DNA of 7,359 nt from Eubacterium sp. (lineage in GTDB: Bacteria > Bacillota > Clostridia > Lachnospirales > Lachnospiraceae). A program made the position numbers and the translations under genes. Below are positions 5,853-7,359 of the stretch, in pieces; positions within the stretch are counted from its first letter, which is position 1, and each line of letters opens with the position of its first letter. The stretch covers positions 1 through 7,359 of the forward strand of contig JALFIK010000092.1 in NCBI GenBank assembly GCA_022776205.1, written 5' to 3'. The notes under the pieces are model-generated. The model had not been told where the DNA came from and did not search any database. It saw only the letters and a list, made by a program, of their open reading frames with translations.

Positions 5853-7359
5853 TTATTCATCATACAAATTCTTGTATAACAATCTTACGTTATCCTTATG
5901 AAATTCATAGGGATCTGAATGATTCAGTGTAATTTTTTCATTGGTCACACTCACCTGATGTACAGTAATTTTTTCTCCTTCTTTCACGGAATTCCTGGAA
6001 ATTTTAAGAACAGTGCTGCTCTTCTTTTCTGAAGGAACAGGAATCCCACTCACATAAACACGGCTTTCATCCGTAAAATTTTTTCCCAGAAGAAAATAGG
6101 AATCCTGATCTTCTTTGATTCCCGTAATTTCCACCGGATTGAGGCTGAAGTGAATCGTTGTGGGTAGCAGAGGATTCTTTCCCTCTCTTACGAAATTACT
6201 GCCATATAACATATCGTACTGTAACAATTTCAGGTTTTTTCTATAATTTTTACTCCGGCTCATCGTCTGGTGATATTCATTTAAGAAACCATTATGAATT
6301 TTCATCTCACCAAGAACCTTTGCGGCCAGCTGCCATGCTTCCACATCCCCGGATTCTTTTTCTCTGTGTTTTTTGTTGTATCCGAAATTATCCCAGATAA
6401 AATAAGGAGTCTCATATTTCGATCCGCTTTTCAGATCTTTGTTTTCCAGATTCATCCCCGGAAGATGGTCTCCGTAGGCAATCACCATGGTATCCTCCGG
6501 ATAATCAGAAAGGATCTGAAGAAGATTTTTAATAAAATCATCCATTTCCCTTGTCTGACCGGCATAATAGGAAAACTGATTGAGATAACTCTCACTCACA
6601 TTGTCTCCGGTAACGGTAATCTTTGAATCTTCCTGTTTTTCCGTCGGATAATCTCCGTGGCCCTGCACGGAAATCGCATAAATCACATCCCGTGCCCGCG
6701 TTTTTTCCAGAGTATCCATAATATTTCCGATCAGAATTTCATCCTTCGCCCATCCCATTGCATTTCTACTTTTTACATTCATATTTTCTATTGTAATAAA
6801 ATTCCGGAAACCAAGGTTGGAAAATACAGTATCCCGGTCATAAAAGGATGCATTATTATTATGAATGACGGAAGGTTCATAATTGATTTCCGAAAGCCAG
6901 TAGGCGATGCTGTCACAGGTAGTCTTGTGTAAAATACTCCGGTATGGATATTCCCCTGTTCCAAAATAATCCAGATTCATGCCGGAAATTACTTCAAATT
7001 CTGTATTGATCGTTCCCGCCCCATATACCGGGACTTTCAGATAACCCGACGTATATTCTTTTTGTATTTTTCGAAAAGTTGGAATGGGGTCTTCCGAAAA
7101 TTTCAGATTCTTTACTGTTGTGGCATCAAAGAAAGATTCCAGCTGTAAAAAAATGATATTCGGCCGTTTCACCGGCTTCCCGGCTTCCTGTGCCTTTTGC
7201 ATTTTTTCTTTCTTCTCTACTTTTTTCTTCACACGGGACACGGTCATTTTGGAATAATTCATCGGCCTGTCAATTCCCGTGTCGTTGGCCGTCACGCAAA
7301 ATCCGTAGGCACCACCATAATCTTTATAGCCGGCCATCGGATTATCAAAATTTTTTATT
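5853..7359 (-). CDS. LTA synthase family / sulfatase-fold membrane phosphotransferase (N-terminus outside the window)
   Basis: The frame is open to the right edge, so the Met at 7337 is internal. About 501 residues are visible and the usual N-terminal membrane helices are missing. Counting from that Met, the sulfatase/alkaline-phosphatase fold starts at NIIFLQLESFFD (60-71). By comparison with S. aureus LtaS, the key residues are present: Glu67 (metal), Thr109 in GAGTINTEF (nucleophile), His159, Arg168 in YDRD, His227 in VQGHGDYP, and Asp290/His291 in AYGDHLPG (metal). The enzyme should act outside the membrane, transferring glycerol-phosphate or a similar group from a lipid to an envelope polymer or glycolipid. 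Residues 30-55 are a Lys-rich charged linker. A C-terminal extension (about 395-482) reads like a small beta-sandwich domain, with FLLGKNFTDESRVYVSG resembling IPT/TIG or Ig-like repeats. Whether it makes lipoteichoic acid itself or another phosphoglycerol decoration cannot be told. Confidence 0.9.
   Translation of the reverse strand, partial: IKNFDNPMAGYKDYGGAYGFCVTANDTGIDRPMNYSKMTVSRVKKKVEKKEKMQKAQEAGKPVKRPNIIFLQLESFFDATTVKNLKFSEDPIPTFRKIQKEYTSGYLKVPVYGAGTINTEFEVISGMNLDYFGTGEYPYRSILHKTTCDSIAYWLSEINYEPSVIHNNNASFYDRDTVFSNLGFRNFITIENMNVKSRNAMGWAKDEILIGNIMDTLEKTRARDVIYAISVQGHGDYPTEKQEDSKITVTGDNVSESYLNQFSYYAGQTREMDDFIKNLLQILSDYPEDTMVIAYGDHLPGMNLENKDLKSGSKYETPYFIWDNFGYNKKHREKESGDVEAWQLAAKVLGEMKIHNGFLNEYHQTMSRSKNYRKNLKLLQYDMLYGSNFVREGKNPLLPTTIHFSLNPVEITGIKEDQDSYFLLGKNFTDESRVYVSGIPVPSEKKSSTVLKISRNSVKEGEKITVHQVSVTNEKITLNHSDPYEFHKDNVRLLYKNLYDE
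5862..5877. repeat. 6-bp inverted repeat at the end of the LTA-synthase-like gene
   Basis: ATACAA (5862-5867) and TTGTAT (5872-5877) are exact inverted arms around ATTC. The repeat covers the last few codons of the LTA-synthase-like gene, just upstream of the putP ribosome site. On the minus strand it is followed by A residues, not T, so it is not a terminator. It could be an operator or mRNA hairpin for putP, or chance. Confidence 0.35.

Noticed and set aside
6294..6626. A 110-codon plus-strand open frame opposite the LTA-synthase-like gene; similar ones lie at 625-1020, 987-1295 and 5350-5652.
   Set aside because: Each is antisense to a well-supported gene with clear catalytic or transport motifs, and the peptides have no family character. 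They are shadow frames.
7335..7337. The ATG at 7337 as the start of the LTA-synthase-like gene.
   Set aside because: The frame stays open through the window edge, no ribosome site precedes the ATG, and the family needs N-terminal membrane helices that are absent. The gene is cut by the edge.

Overview
The window looks like chromosomal DNA of an anaerobic, low-to-moderate G+C Firmicute, most likely a Lachnospiraceae-type Clostridium relative. The evidence is strong AGGAGG-type ribosome sites, sigma-A-like promoters, an LTA-synthase-type membrane enzyme, and a Clostridia-style cysteine-rich alpha-hydroxy-acid oxidoreductase. The genus is not determined. Coding density is high, no gap without a gene exceeds about 170 bases, and I see no mobile element, RNA gene or CRISPR array.

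Layout. On the minus strand from the left edge lie the N-terminal part of a HAD phosphatase (1-268, cut by the edge), an FMN-dependent alpha-hydroxy-acid oxidoreductase (306-1328) and an AI-2E/PerM-family membrane protein (1439-2641). The oxidoreductase and phosphatase are 37 bases apart and probably co-transcribed. A probable terminator (about 1385-1415) separates them from the AI-2E gene. At 2642-2811 is a compact divergent promoter region. Two sigma-A-type promoters stand back to back, and their -35 boxes form the two arms of an inverted repeat (2711-2725). The rightward promoter drives an FAD-dependent dehydrogenase with a ferredoxin-like cysteine motif (2812-4209). That gene converges on a Na+/proline symporter, putP (4294-5832, minus), and the two share a probable bidirectional terminator (4244-4277). 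Only 20 bases upstream of putP ends a membrane LTA-synthase-family phosphotransferase (5853 to the right edge, minus, N-terminus outside the window).

How the genes relate. Most are ordinary core functions: proline uptake, envelope polymer synthesis and membrane transport. The most plausible functional link is the phosphatase/oxidoreductase pair. If the phosphatase acts on 2-phosphoglycolate, its product glycolate is the classic substrate of the oxidase superfamily, but this oxidase has lost several substrate-binding residues of glycolate oxidase, so the link is speculative. I found no convincing new multi-gene system. The items most worth a second look are the divergent cysteine-bearing oxidoreductase, the cysteine motif of the FAD dehydrogenase, the mirrored divergent promoters, the extra C-terminal domain on the LTA-synthase-like protein, and a perfect 10-bp hairpin inside the phosphatase gene.
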